Translations under genes and position numbers: made by a program | Assembly (NCBI GenBank): GCA_003117195.1 | Contig: BDSI01000103.1 | Location: 127,501-191,500, forward strand | Origin: Eudorina sp. 2006-703-Eu-15 | Lineage: Eukaryota > Chlorophyta > Chlorophyceae > Chlamydomonadales > Volvocaceae | Length of the DNA: 64,000 bases | Direction of reading: 5' to 3' | In this document: piece after piece, positions 45,079 to 56,773 of the stretch | How positions within the stretch are numbered: the first letter of the stretch is position 1 | How the letters are laid out: the number at the start of each line of letters is the position of its first letter | Notes under the pieces: model-generated | The model's database searches: none | Seen by the model: only the letters and a program-made list of their open reading frames with translations | Told to the model about the DNA's origin: nothing

Positions 45079-47079
45079 GGGCCGGATTGGTTTTGGCTGG
45101 CTGGCTGGTGGTGGTGGCGGAGGCGGAGGCGCAGCCGAGGGACTGTCCAACACTGTGTGTGTTATGCTGCTTAATTAATGAGACAGGGTCCGACCGCAGA
45201 TCGTTTGGAGGTAGGGAGGCATCGCACTGAAAGTAAACTGAGCGTTTGGCTGACGGCAGCAATGTTGACGCTTTGACCTCCGCGCTGGGTCTTATTCACT
45301 GGACTCATCGGCCTGAGCCGACCTGACTCAAGCGGGGGACGGCATCTGTGCAGCGGCTACGTGGGGAGGATGGAAGGGTCCGGCGGAGCTGGGGGTTGCG
45401 GAGCTGGGGGTTGATGCAGCTGCGACACCTGCACTGGGCTATAGCATGTGGGGGTTGGGGCGCGCGCACAGGCCTGGTCTGACCTGACCTGACCAGGCCT
45501 GACCTGACCTGACCTGACCTGACCAGGCCTGACCTGACCTGGTCTGACCCAGGTCTGACCCTGACCCTGGCCTAAACCCTGACCTAAGCCCCTGGCCTAA
45601 ACCCTGACCCTGGCCTGACCTGACCTGGCGATGGGGTACAAGCCTGACCGAAGATCTCCTCAAGGAGTCCTCCCCTGTTGACGGGCGAGCAATGCAATTC
45701 ATGGCGGGCGGGGAGGCGGGGCAGCGATTCGCAGAGCGCGCGACGGTCGGGGCCCCGGGGGGTGCGAGGGCCGGCCTGGGCGACTTGTGACCGGGCGACC
45801 TGCGCAGCGATAGGGGGGATGCGGGAGGGCGCAGTACCGGGACGGCGCTCGCGGGCTCGTGGGTGCGCAGGTGGCCATGGACTGACCTGGCGGGGCAGGA
45901 TGTTGACGTGATATATGGTTCGTGAGATTGTGACTGCACAACACCCATCGTGTGCTGCTTTTGGGTTTGGCTGTGTTCGCGACTGGGGACGTTTTCGCTG
46001 CTCCCCCGGCGGGTTTTGATGCAGGCTCCTTGCTTCGCGTGCCGTGCTTGCGTAGGCACGCACCAAAAGGATCGAGGGGCTGGGCCCGGGGGCGATTGGG
46101 CATTGGGGTCGGGATGCGGTGTAAATACAACTCAGCGCGCACATAGGCACACACACACACGTGTTCCCTCAAAGGGTACACGCCCGTCGCGACTGTCGTC
46201 CTCGAAATCCGGTCGTGTCAGTGGACGACCCACCGCGCCTTTGGTGTGTGGGGACTGGGGAGGTCCCCCATGCACGGATCCCTCGGCCACCTGTCACCCC
46301 AGTCCCCAACCCCCGGCTGCGTTGATCCAGCGGTGTTGATCAATACACAATAATCAGTGAATGACTGAATACGTAGTACGCCGGAGCAGCTGTGTGCAGC
46401 TCTCGCCAAACGCAAAACAGGGGTCCCCGCGACTCAAACCGATGGTGGGTGGTCAGGACCATTTCTCCAGGGCTCACTGTCGCGTTCACCCCACCCCGCG
46501 CCTGTCTATCCGTTCGACCGCCACACATTAGTTCCGGCGATATAGCTAGCGCTCAACAGCCTCCGGCGGTGCTGAAGCGCGCATGGAGGGCTACCTGGGA
46601 CCGACCTGCCCCGGAAGGGCAATGGCAACGGCAACCCACATGGGGACATGACGGCGGCCTTGTCACCGACGCAACGCAGCAGCGGACAGCGCATTTCGGC
46701 ATTTGCAACCCTGGGCGCATAAGCCCCCCCACCGACAATCTGGCGTCCCAATCCTGATATGCCATTCCATGAAACGGGATGCTGGAAGGCAAGCCCGCGC
46801 CTTCGCCACCCTCGCTGTAGCCTGCTTGCGGACCCCGCGCCTCATTTTCTTAACCAACCGTGTCGAACATGCACTATAGTTACGATCAAACTGAATGGTC
46901 AGGGCCGCGGACGAGTGTTGCACGGTCCGTGTTGCATGGTTGCTGCTGCTTACAGCCCCCGAGCGACGAGCAGGCCAAGAGCTATGCCGGGGGAAGCCCT
47001 CCAAAGGCGGTGGGCAGGACTGTTCTTGAGGTATTGGCGAGCCCGGACGCCATGGTGTGGTGCGGGTGCGGGTGCCGCC
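45079..47079. other. Convergent intergenic region, no supported gene
   Basis: 2 kb between the stop codons of the rightward DRC10-like gene and the leftward GST gene, presumably both 3' untranslated regions. It includes a degenerate CCTGACCTGA repeat at about 45476-45630. Open frames here lack support. TTAATTAATGAG at 45170-45182 is the only notably AT-rich spot close to the DRC10-like stop. Confidence 0.5.
45476..45630. repeat. CCTGACCTGA / CCTGGCCTAAACCCTGA repeat
   Basis: Irregular array of CTGACC pentamer/hexamer units, grading into TGGCCTAAACCCTGAC units, downstream of the DRC10-like gene. Confidence 0.8.
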
Positions 47080-49506
47080 TCACATCATGCTGTCTGTGTC
47101 CCAGGGCTGGCAGCGGTCGCTCTGCAGGTAGGTCGCGATTCGCGGCCGGGCAGCGATACGCTTCTGCGTGTCGGCGTGTCGGCGTGTCCGGGGGAAGAGC
47201 ACACAGCGCAGCGGGGGAGGTGAGGAGCGGAGCGGAAGACGACGACGACGGGGACCCAGATCCCAGATTCCAGATCCACGGAGGCGCGGCCGCACGGACG
47301 CACCTGGTGCTCCTTGGCGCGGGGCGCGTCCACGGCGTCGTAGTACGGCCTGTAGTGCTGCTCTGCCGCCGCCATGTACTGCACCACGCAGACCAAGGCA
47401 CAACGGTCAGAATACAGGCAGCCTGGCGCTGTACGAGAGTACCACATAACGGAACCGGCAAGTGCAGGCAGCCACCGTGTAGCCACCGGCCCAGGTCGGG
47501 GCTGTGCTGCCGGGCCCGACCACCCGCTCATGAGTCTGGACAGCCCGCGGGGTACGGTGTCTTCTCCGAGCCCCCGCCTTGTCCCAAGACGGGCGGAAGG
47601 ATCCGCGCATCACTTCCCGCCGTCCCCGCCCCTGCTGCAAGACCCCGACAGGTGGGACGGGATGTCACTCACGTGGTACACGGCCAGATCGGCCACGCTG
47701 ATGGCGTTGCCGATGAGGAAGCCGCCCTGCGGCGGGGCAGCGCGGGACGGGGCAGCGCGGGGCGAGGCGAGACGAGGGCGCCCTCACCGGCCCAATGGAT
47801 GCTTCGCTGCCACTCCTTGATCCACCCGCCCAGTCATCCAGCATCCCACCCCGTCAGCAGTCACCCACCCGGCCACCCGGTCTGCGGCCCCGCTGGACCC
47901 ACCTGGGGGGGGAACCGGGCTGGGTGTACCTCTGGGCTGTTTTTTGTTTTCAACCCACCTGGGGGTCGGGGTTCTGCTCCAGGATCGAGTCCCAGTACTT
48001 CAAGTACTTGGACAGTCGGTCCTCGCCGTACTGCTTCACGTACGGCTTGGACTCCTCCACCTGCTCCTTGTGGCTGGCGTAGAAGTTCTGCGGCCATCGG
48101 GATTACCCGACACAGACCGGTGATCGAGAGAAAGAGAAAGAGAGAGAGAGAGAGTGAGTGTGTGTGTGTATGCGAACCCTTGGCCCCCTGCTCCCAGGGC
48201 CCCCTGCCCCCAGCCAGCGCCCCAGCATGTGCAGCATTGGCCGGCATGGCTGACCTGTCCCAAACGCGCCTCGGGCCCATCCGACAATGGCAAGTGCCCG
48301 CACCCCCTTGCCCTGCCCCAAGTAGCCATCACCATCAAACCTTTGGGTGGAACGCCAGTCGGCCCTCCGCCACTCCGTCAGTCACCACCGCCAAGACCTG
48401 CTCAACGTGCGCCGCGTCCTCGGGACTCGCCGGCATAAGGCCGAACTGGCGGCCGAGATAGGCCTGCGCCGTACAGACCGTACGTTTCACGTGACAGGGG
48501 CCAGGCCTGACAGTGCGAGGCCTGGCCTGGCTGCGCTGGGCCTTTGTCAGAAGTGTGACCCGCTGGTCAGTGGTTGGTGGCTGGTGGTTTGTAGCCCGAG
48601 GGTTGGGTCAGAGAGTGCGGTGTGTGTGTGTGTGTGTGGGAAGGTGTGCAGGGGGCCCTGTGCGGGCGGGGCGATTCCTTGCTCAGTGCCGCAAACCCAT
48701 CTCCTCCTCCCTGCGGGCAGAGCCAAGAACCAACTCTCGGTCCGCCCCGCCCGCCAGTCGCCGACCGCTTCGTACCCACGACAACATGCACTCCACAACA
48801 TGACCACCCACCATGACCACCCAGCCACCCACCATGACCACCGGCGTGCCGCTCAACACGAAAGTGCCCTTCCGGATCGCGGGCGGGGCACGGACGGGAA
48901 AACCCTTGTTGCCGCCCCGCCAGCAGAAGTCAATGACGGACTGCATGCCTGTTTTGGGAGGTGGGCGACGGACTTAAGTGAAATGGCAGTCGGTAGGGAC
49001 GCATGCCAGCAGCGGGACGATATAGAGGTGGCATGCGGGAGGGTAGGAGGGGGGGACGGAGAAGAGCGGAGGGGATGATTGGGGAGCTTGGAGGAAAGGC
49101 AGGAAGCGCAGGACGAGGAGGACCAGATGTTCGTGGCGGTGGCGGCGGCGGCGGGTAGTCAATAATGGAATTGCCGTCGGGTTTGAGGTCGTGATGGCCA
49201 TGGGGATGGCGCGGACGATGTGACAACGATGAAATGGGAGAGCTTGCGCCCGGGCACACCTCCTTTCACGCCCACATCGACGTAGGGTACGCCAGCCTCC
49301 TCGAACACAAGCCGCACATACTCGCCACGGCCCTTGATACCTGCGTTCACGTTGGAGTTTGCACGGCTGAGGGACCCACGCACGACGCGATCGTGCTGCC
49401 ACAAAGGATGTGGCTTTTCCAAACATGGTCACCGAAAGCCGGTCTGTCGCCAACCTGGCCAATAAATCAGCTCCCAGGGCTCCTCTGCATGGGCAGCCGT
49501 CGCCAT
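47080..49506 (-). CDS. Glutathione S-transferase (GSH-binding thioredoxin-like N-domain plus alpha-helical C-domain)
   Basis: Conjugates glutathione to electrophiles or acts as a GSH-dependent peroxidase or isomerase; probably cytosolic. Complete eight-exon model of about 220 residues, the normal GST length: 49506..49455, 49340..49260, 48948..48842, 48463..48341, 48087..47959, 47726..47673, 47378..47304, 47121..47080, all in phase. The N-domain reads WELIYWPGIKGRGEYVRLVF (putative catalytic Tyr at residue 15, Arg/Glu GSH contacts), EEAGVPYVDV, then FPVRAPPAIRKGTFVLSGTP with the conserved cis-Pro region and AYLGRQFGLMP. The C-domain has KQYGEDRLSKYLKYWDSIL and GGFLIGNAISVADLAVYH (N-capping box with conserved Asp). 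It ends SDRCQPWDTDSMM. The subgroup is closest to sigma-like GSTs by general pattern, but a tree would be needed. It shares a very short upstream region with TMEM18. Confidence 0.93.
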
Positions 49507-49710
49507 CCTTGTTGAGCTGGCAGTGGCGAACACCGAGACGACGCGGCTCTGTAGGGACGACGGTACGAAACCAACCGAAACTAAAATTCGTGCTAAAGTT
49601 GCAGGATGCGAACCTCAATCTATTATCGATTCTACGCACCCTTGGATATTTATGCAACGCAGAATTAACCTTGTGAAAAGGGTTGCGAACAGCGACCATC
49701 GCAAACTCAG
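49507..49710. promoter_or_regulatory. Compact divergent promoter, GST / TMEM18
   Basis: Only 204 bp separate the ATG of leftward GST (49506) from the ATG of rightward TMEM18 (49711). The right half is AT-rich (TAAAATTCGTG, TTATGCAACGCAGAATTAACC). No other exon fits here, so both promoters and 5' leaders must be inside or overlap the opposite gene. Confidence 0.6.
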
Positions 49711-50654
49711 ATGGAAGAACTTGTCGGGCCGCTTCAGGAAGTGTTCAAGTATGTTTTATAATGAACAAATGTTTCCGTTGACCTTTGTACTTGTCTCATT
49801 GACGCCGGTCGTCCCTCGTACCTTTCAAAGGGATTTGAGGCGTCAATGGAAATCATTCCAAGAAGCCGAACCTTTCCTACATGTTGTGCAGGGATTCATC
49901 GCTGCGATAGACTGGAAGGTGAGTTGATATTCTCGTCGCGTCGATCGGGCGTCAGTTTCCTGAGGGCCATGCAGTCAGATGAATGACGTGGGATCATATG
50001 TGATGATCTTTGCGCAGGAGCCATGGATCATAGGCATCTTGGCACTCCATGTCCTCATGCTGGTGGTTGCGTTCGCAACACGCAAGCGCGGGACAGTGCA
50101 GATGTTCGCCTTCATCCTCGCAGGTGAGGGGATGTGTAGTGGCATACGCAGGGTTGCAGCACGGCAGTATGGTGGTATCTTGACGCGGTGCTGCAATAAA
50201 GAGGCTACCCTAGGCTACTACGACCCACGGGCCGTCCTTCTATGCACGGTGCAGGCGGTATCATCTTCAACGCGGAGCGGCTCAACAAGCTCGGTGCGCA
50301 ACATTGGGAGAAGTTCTCAGGACAGAACTATTTCGATAAGACGGGGGTCTTCATGAGCGCTGTTGTGTCCGGTCCTCAGCTGCTGGTCATGTTCATCATC
50401 CTGGTAAGGCGAGCCGCGATTCGTGTTGCGGATACAAAAACTTTCGTTCGTTGATCTTTTCACAGAGTGGAGCTGGTGATATGCACGCACAACAGGATTC
50501 CATTTCCTGATGCCATGTGCAGGTCAACTACCTCCTTAACTGCGTGAGCATGCTGGTTGAGGCTAAAAAGCGAGAGCTTAAATACAAGGCCAGGCTTCGA
50601 GCGAAGGAGGCCAAGGCCAAGGAGGGATCCGCAGCCAATAAGAAGACCAACTAA
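49711..50654 (+). CDS. TMEM18: TMEM18 family nuclear-envelope membrane protein
   Basis: Five exons, about 170 residues: 49711..49748, 49831..49918, 50018..50123, 50255..50403, 50523..50654, all in phase. It matches the TMEM18 layout: an amphipathic N-terminus (GFIAAIDWKEPWIIGILA), TM1 (IIGILALHVLMLVVAFA), TM2 (MFAFILAGGIIFNAERLN), the conserved HWEKFSGQNYFDKTGVFMS loop, TM3 (PQLLVMFIILVNYLL), and a long basic Lys/Ala/Glu-rich coiled C-terminus. The family is widespread in eukaryotes; the human protein is a nuclear-envelope protein linked to body weight, with no agreed biochemical function. The final phase-0 exon supplies the basic tail. The exon 2 acceptor is AAAG rather than CAG. Confidence 0.93.
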
Positions 50655-51117
50655 CCGCCCGACCTTGATCTGCGAAGACTCTAGAGGAGCGATGAAATGC
50701 GTTGAGGAAGGTTTGGAAAGGACGACAGCCCGCGCTAACATTGCCCATTTCCATATGTTGCAAGGTGACAACTAACCTACCTCGGGTGGTTGTAAGGTCG
50801 ATTTCTTCCCCTGAACCTGAGTATCTCCTGGAATGGAGGATGCGAATCGTTTTGTTAGTCAGATCAGAACGCCTAGCTCATCAGGTTATGATAATGCCTT
50901 GTTCGTTCGATACGCTGACGATAGTAAAACTTGTCAGACCTGAAAGACTACGACGGGGCTCTACCTGTTGGATTTGCAGTGGGGCAGACCAATTTAGCCT
51001 AAAATGTTCGTGTCGAACAGTGCTAGGCATATTGATGGTCGCCTAGTATACTATTATGCTTGGCAATAGTAGCCATGTGGACCTCCTTTTATTGAAATCA
51101 CCCTGCACCTCTTGGCG

Positions 51118-51959
51118 ATGTCTGATTGGAGATGGCGGATTGTTGCATTACTCGCACTTGCCAAAGTAGGGAAAGTGATAGCGGCGAGCTCAGACGCGCA
51201 GCAAGGCTTCCGCGGCCGGACGGACTTGGACTTGAGTCTTTTCCTTCTTACAAGCGCAGCAGCGCTTATTTCGTCGCTATTTATCCTCCTCGGTATGTTG
51301 AATTGCTCGAATATCCGGACGATTCATATGACAAACCTCTCACACGCTTTTTCGTCTACCTGGTTGTAGGCGCATCCGTCGCTTGCCAATGGCCCTATCC
51401 CACCTGCTGGTGTTACAGTTATCCTGGAAGTGACAAGATTAGCGGGCGCATCTGCAGCCTCTACCACTCCAACTGGGGTCTCGCGGTCGTATGGCTCATT
51501 CTTGCATCTGCCTCCGCGATCAGTCGCAACATTTCGCGGCTTGCGGTGTGCCTTGGCTACATGCTTGCTCACGGCCTGGTGATTACATTCCTGCGGTATA
51601 AGTTCACTCGTTTCGGTCCGCCAGGTTCCGACGGAACCGACAGCGTGGTTATCCAACTGGACCAATTTGTTGAGGTGAGAATTAATCCAAATTATCATCT
51701 TTTCGGACGTGCAAATGTAGCTGGCTTGCTCAATTGTTGTCACGGATGCGGCACCGAACAATTACGATAGCCGTCGGCAGTATAGTCGCGTGTCGAAAAC
51801 GTTTCGTGACCAGGACAAAAAGCATTACGTTGTGCAGCTGTTTTGATTAGTTTTCTCTGTACACCCCAGGAAGTTAAGGCTTTGCTGGACTATGCTCAGC
51901 GGCTAACAAGGGAGGGAGGAGACCACCACCACGGCCAGGCTCTAGGCGCATACGGATAG
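51118..51959 (+). CDS. Small multipass membrane protein, unknown family
   Basis: Three in-phase exons, about 189 residues: 51118..51292, 51370..51674, 51870..51959 (TAG). Hydrophobic segments: WRIVALLALAKVGKVIAASS (weak), LSLFLLTSAAALISSLFILLG (strong), LAVVWLILASASAIS, and LAVCLGYMLAHGLVITFLRY. This suggests three or four membrane spans. A Cys-rich loop (ACQWPYPTCWCYSY) follows span 2, and a charged C-terminus with DHHHGQ ends the protein. No named family is recognised; CASP-like/MARVEL four-helix proteins are a possible comparison but no signature residue pair was confirmed. It follows TMEM18 on the same strand with 463 bp between them. Confidence 0.6.
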
Positions 51960-52169
51960 CTTAGGTGTTAGGTCGCGCTATCAAGCCCCGTTGACGGCGC
52001 GGCACATATTCTTCCACAGGGCATCCACAGCCTCGCCGTGCTGTTCGTACTGCTACGGCATTCCGCGGATAAGGATGCTTCCACCCACCAGCTGTCGGTT
52101 GACGGCGCCACAGAATCGCCATGCCGTCATTTATGCACCACAACGCCGGAAGCATGTCCGCATGTGAAC

Positions 52170-53231
52170 ATGCACCTATCCTCCCAGAACCCTACCGTAC
52201 ACCGGTATCCTACTCATTCTGAGCTGCCGCACTGGATGTCCCCATCAGGAGGTCCTTGGTGCGGTCCCTTATCTTGCCACCGATTCCAGCTGTCTGATAC
52301 CCCAACCTCTAAACCACCGTTGCTCGCTCGGCCCCATGGTCGTCGCCCTGCCCTGATGCAGCCCGATCGCCGACGTCCTCGCGGGTCCTATGCGGGCGAC
52401 CAACTGCCATTCTCGACCAGCTCCCTCGGTCCGCAGCGCACCCAGACAGCGAGCTTCAGCGTCGGCAACGGTGAGCGCAGCTCCTGCGCCATCGGCGTGC
52501 CCGCCTACAGCCTGCCCATGCTCTACGCCGTGGTGGGTCGCTGCCCGCCCGACTGCACCTGCCCCTACTGCTGCCTCTTCGTCTTGGCCACGCGCGAGTC
52601 AACCGGTACAGCCCTCGCAACGGAGGCGGCGCCCGCGCATCCGTTGTGCCAGATCACTCACAGCAACGGCCTGCACCTGGGGGTTACCCCACCCGGCCTG
52701 GTCGACGAGCTGTACTTGCCTGGCGCGTTGCTGCCCGAGGCAGCGGCGGGGACGGAGGACCCAGGCCAGGGCGCACGCCCCCAGCTGGCACAGCTGCAGC
52801 TGCCCTTCAACCACCACCTGGCGGCCAACTTGTCGCCTGTGTCGTCGCCGCGGCGACGGCAGCAGCGATCACCCAGGGTCGCGGAAGGACGACCCGATGG
52901 TGCGGAGGGAGGTGCACTCCGGGTCGCCACATCCCGCACAGACGTGGAACTCAGGCCGGCGGTGGGGGTGCCGGTGCCGGCGGCTATGATAATAGCGGAC
53001 GGGGTGCCGCTGGTGGACGTGGCGAGAAGGCGGGCCAACCCCAACAATGTTGACGCAGATGGGGGTGAAAGAGACAGGCTTAGCAGCGACAATCGAGATC
53101 GCAGGGCGACGCGGCTGCGGGCACAACGGTTGGAGCAGGTTGCAGATGAGTCGGTCAATGTCGCCGGCGATGCTACGGGGATTGCCACGGGAGACACGCC
53201 GGGGCCGTTGGCTGCGTCCAGTTCTTCTTGA
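52170..53231 (+). CDS. Doubtful long ORF, hypothetical protein
   Basis: Open frame continuing in frame from at least 52038; the first in-frame ATG is at 52170 and the stop at 53229-53231. An acceptor-like TTCTTCCACAG at 52009-52019 precedes the open region, so an upstream exon is possible. The predicted protein has a Cys-rich patch (VVGRCPPDCTCPYCC), a GLHLGVTPPGLVDELYLPG segment, and an Arg/Asp-rich C-terminal third. I recognise no domain. The opposite strand also has a long open frame here, a frequent artefact of GC-rich DNA, and it contains a good GTAAGC donor near 53378, so strand is uncertain. Confidence 0.35.
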   Translation: MHLSSQNPTVHRYPTHSELPHWMSPSGGPWCGPLSCHRFQLSDTPTSKPPLLARPHGRRPALMQPDRRRPRGSYAGDQLPFSTSSLGPQRTQTASFSVGNGERSSCAIGVPAYSLPMLYAVVGRCPPDCTCPYCCLFVLATRESTGTALATEAAPAHPLCQITHSNGLHLGVTPPGLVDELYLPGALLPEAAAGTEDPGQGARPQLAQLQLPFNHHLAANLSPVSSPRRRQQRSPRVAEGRPDGAEGGALRVATSRTDVELRPAVGVPVPAAMIIADGVPLVDVARRRANPNNVDADGGERDRLSSDNRDRRATRLRAQRLEQVADESVNVAGDATGIATGDTPGPLAASSSS

Positions 53232-55898
53232 TATCGTGCATCTGGTCCAATTCTTCTTAATTTTGTGGATCTGGATCTGGATCTGAGACACGGGCTGTTG
53301 AGCGGCGTGTGAGGAGGTCCACATCGCGAGGCCGTGCTTATAGGGGTCATCCAAAGGAAGGGGGGGCTTGGGCTTACCAGCACAGTTAGGCAGCCACGGC
53401 AGCTCCAGCCAACCGGGAGCCTGCTGCGGCGCCAGGGGAGGGGGTAGCACGCGCGTCATCTGGGCGAGGGCGACAGGTTACTGGGTCTGCGGCGAGCCGA
53501 GGCGATGACGGCCGCCGTGCTCAACCCATGATGCGGCGCGCTTGCGTTCACGATATGGCTTTCCCGCGTGGGACAGCACTTGATACACTCACATGCTGAA
53601 ATGCAAGACATGGCACCCGTGTGGAACGTCGCATTCTCGTCTGCAACTTGTCTTGAGGGGGATTTTGCAGGAACAAACGCACAATCAGACGGTATGGTCT
53701 TCCAAATGTTGTGGCAGGGTGCAGGGTGTAAGGATGTGGCAGGTTTGCCATCCGTCCGGATTTGTTCATGTCATATGTCTCATCAGTGCGTGTGTGTGTG
53801 TGTGTGTGTGCGGGCGTCATGGAGGTGAACATCTAGAGATGCAAGAGGGCGCCGGTGACGGGATGTCGCCCGCACGGTCAGAGGAGGGGTTGCGTGTCCA
53901 TGCCATATTCAATCCATGTGCACGGTGGGGCCATCGAGGCCCCGTTGCATTTGCACGCGACACCTGCGCAAATTTGCCTAAGTAGGGAATGCATCTGACC
54001 CATCGCAGCAGACGCATTGCTAGGGAGGCAGCGGGGATGCGCAAACCTCCGGACCGCACAAAGCTGCAGGACGCCCGCGTGGCAGAGGTACACGACTCAT
54101 TGGCATTGAGACCATGCGAAAACAATCGCGCAACGTTGGTGGCGATGGCGGTGCCGATAATAAAGATTCTTTACCATCGCTTTTGTATCGTTCTTATTCT
54201 ACTTCTAATAACTGGTGAGGATGACCCCAGTGCAGTGTGTTGTCGTGACGCGGACCTGAAGGTGGATGCAATATAAGACATCCGTGTACGTCATAGAATG
54301 ACGCGGATGGTGCGGGGCTAGCAGGACTGCGATTTCAGGCAGGTCTGCTGGATAGCGTTCGCATGCGCGCTCTATGTAGGGGCGATGTGGTTCGGTCTGC
54401 TCGTCGTTTGCGCTGCGGTGGCACCGGTGTTTGACCCAGTTCAGTTCAGTGGGTTTCGCGCATTGACAGGTCGTTTGACGTCGGTGGTTTGAAGCTGTCG
54501 ACTGCACCCGCAAGTGTCCGTACAGGTCCGGTACGGCATCAGGTTGCTGTTGAGCACGGCTGTTGCATTTATCAATCTTGCTCACCCCCGAACTGCTGAA
54601 GGGGTATGCCTCTGGTTGATGCGGACGGCGAGTACAATATGACACTAATATTGTTCTTTCGTTTGTCTCCTAATGGCTTTCTGGCAGGGGCCACGTTTCT
54701 GGCCCTTTCTGGCGTTTTTGGAGAACGTTTTTAGGCTCACCATATCCATTGAAGAGGCTGTCACCTGTCTGGGCCTGTTACGCTGTCAGTTTTGCACGAA
54801 CGCGCATGTACCGTGCATTCAACATTCGGATCTTCCGTTGGAACGAATGCCGACGTCTTAGGATACTGTAACCCTCTGTAACGCAATGAAGCTGCGCGTT
54901 CGCTTCAACTGTCAACCTAATCTACCACACAGGTCCACCATCCCGTCGTTCCAGGCTTACCTACCTGGTTGCCACCGTTTGGGGACGTAGTGACATGTCT
55001 TATATCAATGATGTTACAGTGGACCGCGTGGGTCACCTAATGCAGCCGCAGCCTCCGCACACCACACTGCACAAACGAAACCGCGCCATGTACAGTAAAT
55101 CGCCTTCCGCCATCGACCATGTTCACGTGAGTCACCATGCCGCCAGCGATCTCTAACGCCGATCATGCACGATAAGGGATCTCAAAGTACCTCCGATGGC
55201 GGTCGTTGCACGCGTAGGCTCAACCCCTCGGCAGCTACAATGAGGCTTTCGTCCAGTGGCACCTGTGGTCTGCGACGTGAATCCGGCTTCGTATGCAGTC
55301 AGGGACTGGACGGTCCTGCTGGTCCTTGCTTCTGCTGCGCTCCTGCTCGGCTGGTCCTAAGGTTCCTGATCTGTGGTGCCTCATCCCCATTGGAAGGGAG
55401 CCCGCCACTCTTGGCGCTCATCCTGGGGCTCTCAGTAACATCATACTTCAGGTAACAGGATGACAAGCATTCTCCTCCACCAGAAGGGTGCTGGACCAGA
55501 TCAAAGCCCTTGGCAACACACAGGACCCGCAAAGCGCAGGCCTGTCCGGCGGTGACGGCATTACGATGGACCCTATCTCCCCTACATTGCACGCTTCTTC
55601 AAAGGCCGCCAAGCTCATCAACATGATTTGGGTTGCTCCACTCACCCCTACACGATGGCAACCATGCATTCACATTCACATGACATCTTGCGTGCGTAAC
55701 AAGGCGTCCGTAATTGCGGCCACTTGTACTTGTAAGTGGACGGCTTTCGCACATCGCACAGTGATACACAGCGTTGACTCGGTCACGTGATGAAATGTTT
55801 GCCCGACCCCTGTCCGCGCGTCTCATTCCGAATGCCTTATCGGCCAAGGCCATCGTCCCGGTGTGCATGCTTGTTATCAAGTCGCTCCAGTGCACCGC
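53232..55898. other. Intergenic region, nothing firmly supported
   Basis: 2.7 kb between the doubtful ORF and the 3' end of leftward UBC9. It contains a short GT run (53788-53809), family A copy 4 (54999-55075), and a short open segment at 55292-55349 that would encode a membrane helix (DWTVLLVLASAALLLGWS then stop). I could not attach that segment to convincing exons. Confidence 0.4.
54999..55075 (+). repeat. Dispersed repeat family A, copy 4
   Basis: TATCAATGATGTTACAGTGG then ACCGCGTGGGTCACC, then GCAGCCTCCGCACACCACAC. It matches copies 1-2 in its first half and copy 3 in its second half. Confidence 0.5.
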
Positions 55899-56773
55899 TC
55901 ATGACGGCGGCGGATACTGCAGGGCCTGCCGCTTGACCTTTTTGCAGTACTCGGCCTTCTGCTGCGTGAACAGAACGAACGCGTCCGACTGCGCCGGGCT
56001 GTTCGGATTGGGCGTGTCCAAGAGCTCCTGCAATACACACAGACAACTTCGAGTAATGCGATGACCAGGAACTACGCGCAGCCATCCCTCATTCACAGTC
56101 GCAATCCATCGATGTACGGCTCCTCGACAGATAGCGTACGGCGTCTGAACGTACAGCAGCATAACAAGGTCGGATGTCATTCGGCGTCTCACCTGGATGC
56201 CTAGCAAAAGTTGCTTAATAGTAATCGATGGGCGCCATCCCTCATCCTGCGGGAATCGATGACGGGTTCAACACGCTGAACAAGAGCCCCTTGCTGCAGC
56301 TGCTAAACCTTACCTCGTTCAAGATGCTCAAGCATACGGTCCCCGACGGGTAGATATTGGGATGGAAAAAGCCCGCGGGAAACTTGCACTGCAAGGAGGA
56401 ACGTCGAGACAGGTGCTTGAACAGGGGGTCAAAGCAAAGCATTCCATGGATGCTGTAATAACTGGCACGAGCCTACCTTTGGGGGCTTCGTCGGGTAGTC
56501 TTCAGAGAACTCCATCGTCAAAGGAAAAAAACCGCCTTCCCAATCCGTGCCCTGCTTCCCCGGAATGTGGCATTTCCACTTCATCAGGTTCACGCTCCTG
56601 CGGACAACCTCATGCATGAAGCCTATGGAAGACAGATGGGAGACCGTGCCTGCAAGAGAGCTAACCACGCACCCGTCCTCAGCTGTTTCTGGCCGAGCAT
56701 GGAATCCAAATGGCTTGTCCTTCCGCCATGCTTTGCGCTCTTCCTGAAGACGGCTACGCGCCACGCCGGACAT
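55899..56773 (-). CDS. UBC9: SUMO-conjugating enzyme E2 (UBC9)
   Basis: Transfers SUMO from the E1 to substrate lysines, mostly in the nucleus. Complete, about 159 residues (usual UBC9 length 158-160): exons 56773..56673, 56597..56477, 56388..56314, 56246..56193, 56027..55899, all in phase. The start [20 protein letters not shown] is the UBC9 N-terminus that contacts SUMO and the E1. The core continues through [19 protein letters not shown] and [14 protein letters not shown], then the [15 protein letters not shown] active site with the catalytic Cys at residue 93, matching human UBC9 numbering. It ends with [18 protein letters not shown] and [16 protein letters not shown]. The C-terminus ends QYPPPS rather than a typical short tail. 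It is divergent from the SEC14 gene. Confidence 0.97.

Noticed and set aside
46860..48461. 533-codon plus-strand open frame
   Set aside because: It lies entirely over the minus-strand GST exons and introns and reads as low-complexity shadow; the GST model explains the conserved sequence.
55292..55349. Membrane-helix-like segment (VLLVLASAALLLGWS) as the end of a gene
   Set aside because: No in-phase upstream exon could be supported; the stretch is too short to annotate as a gene on its own.
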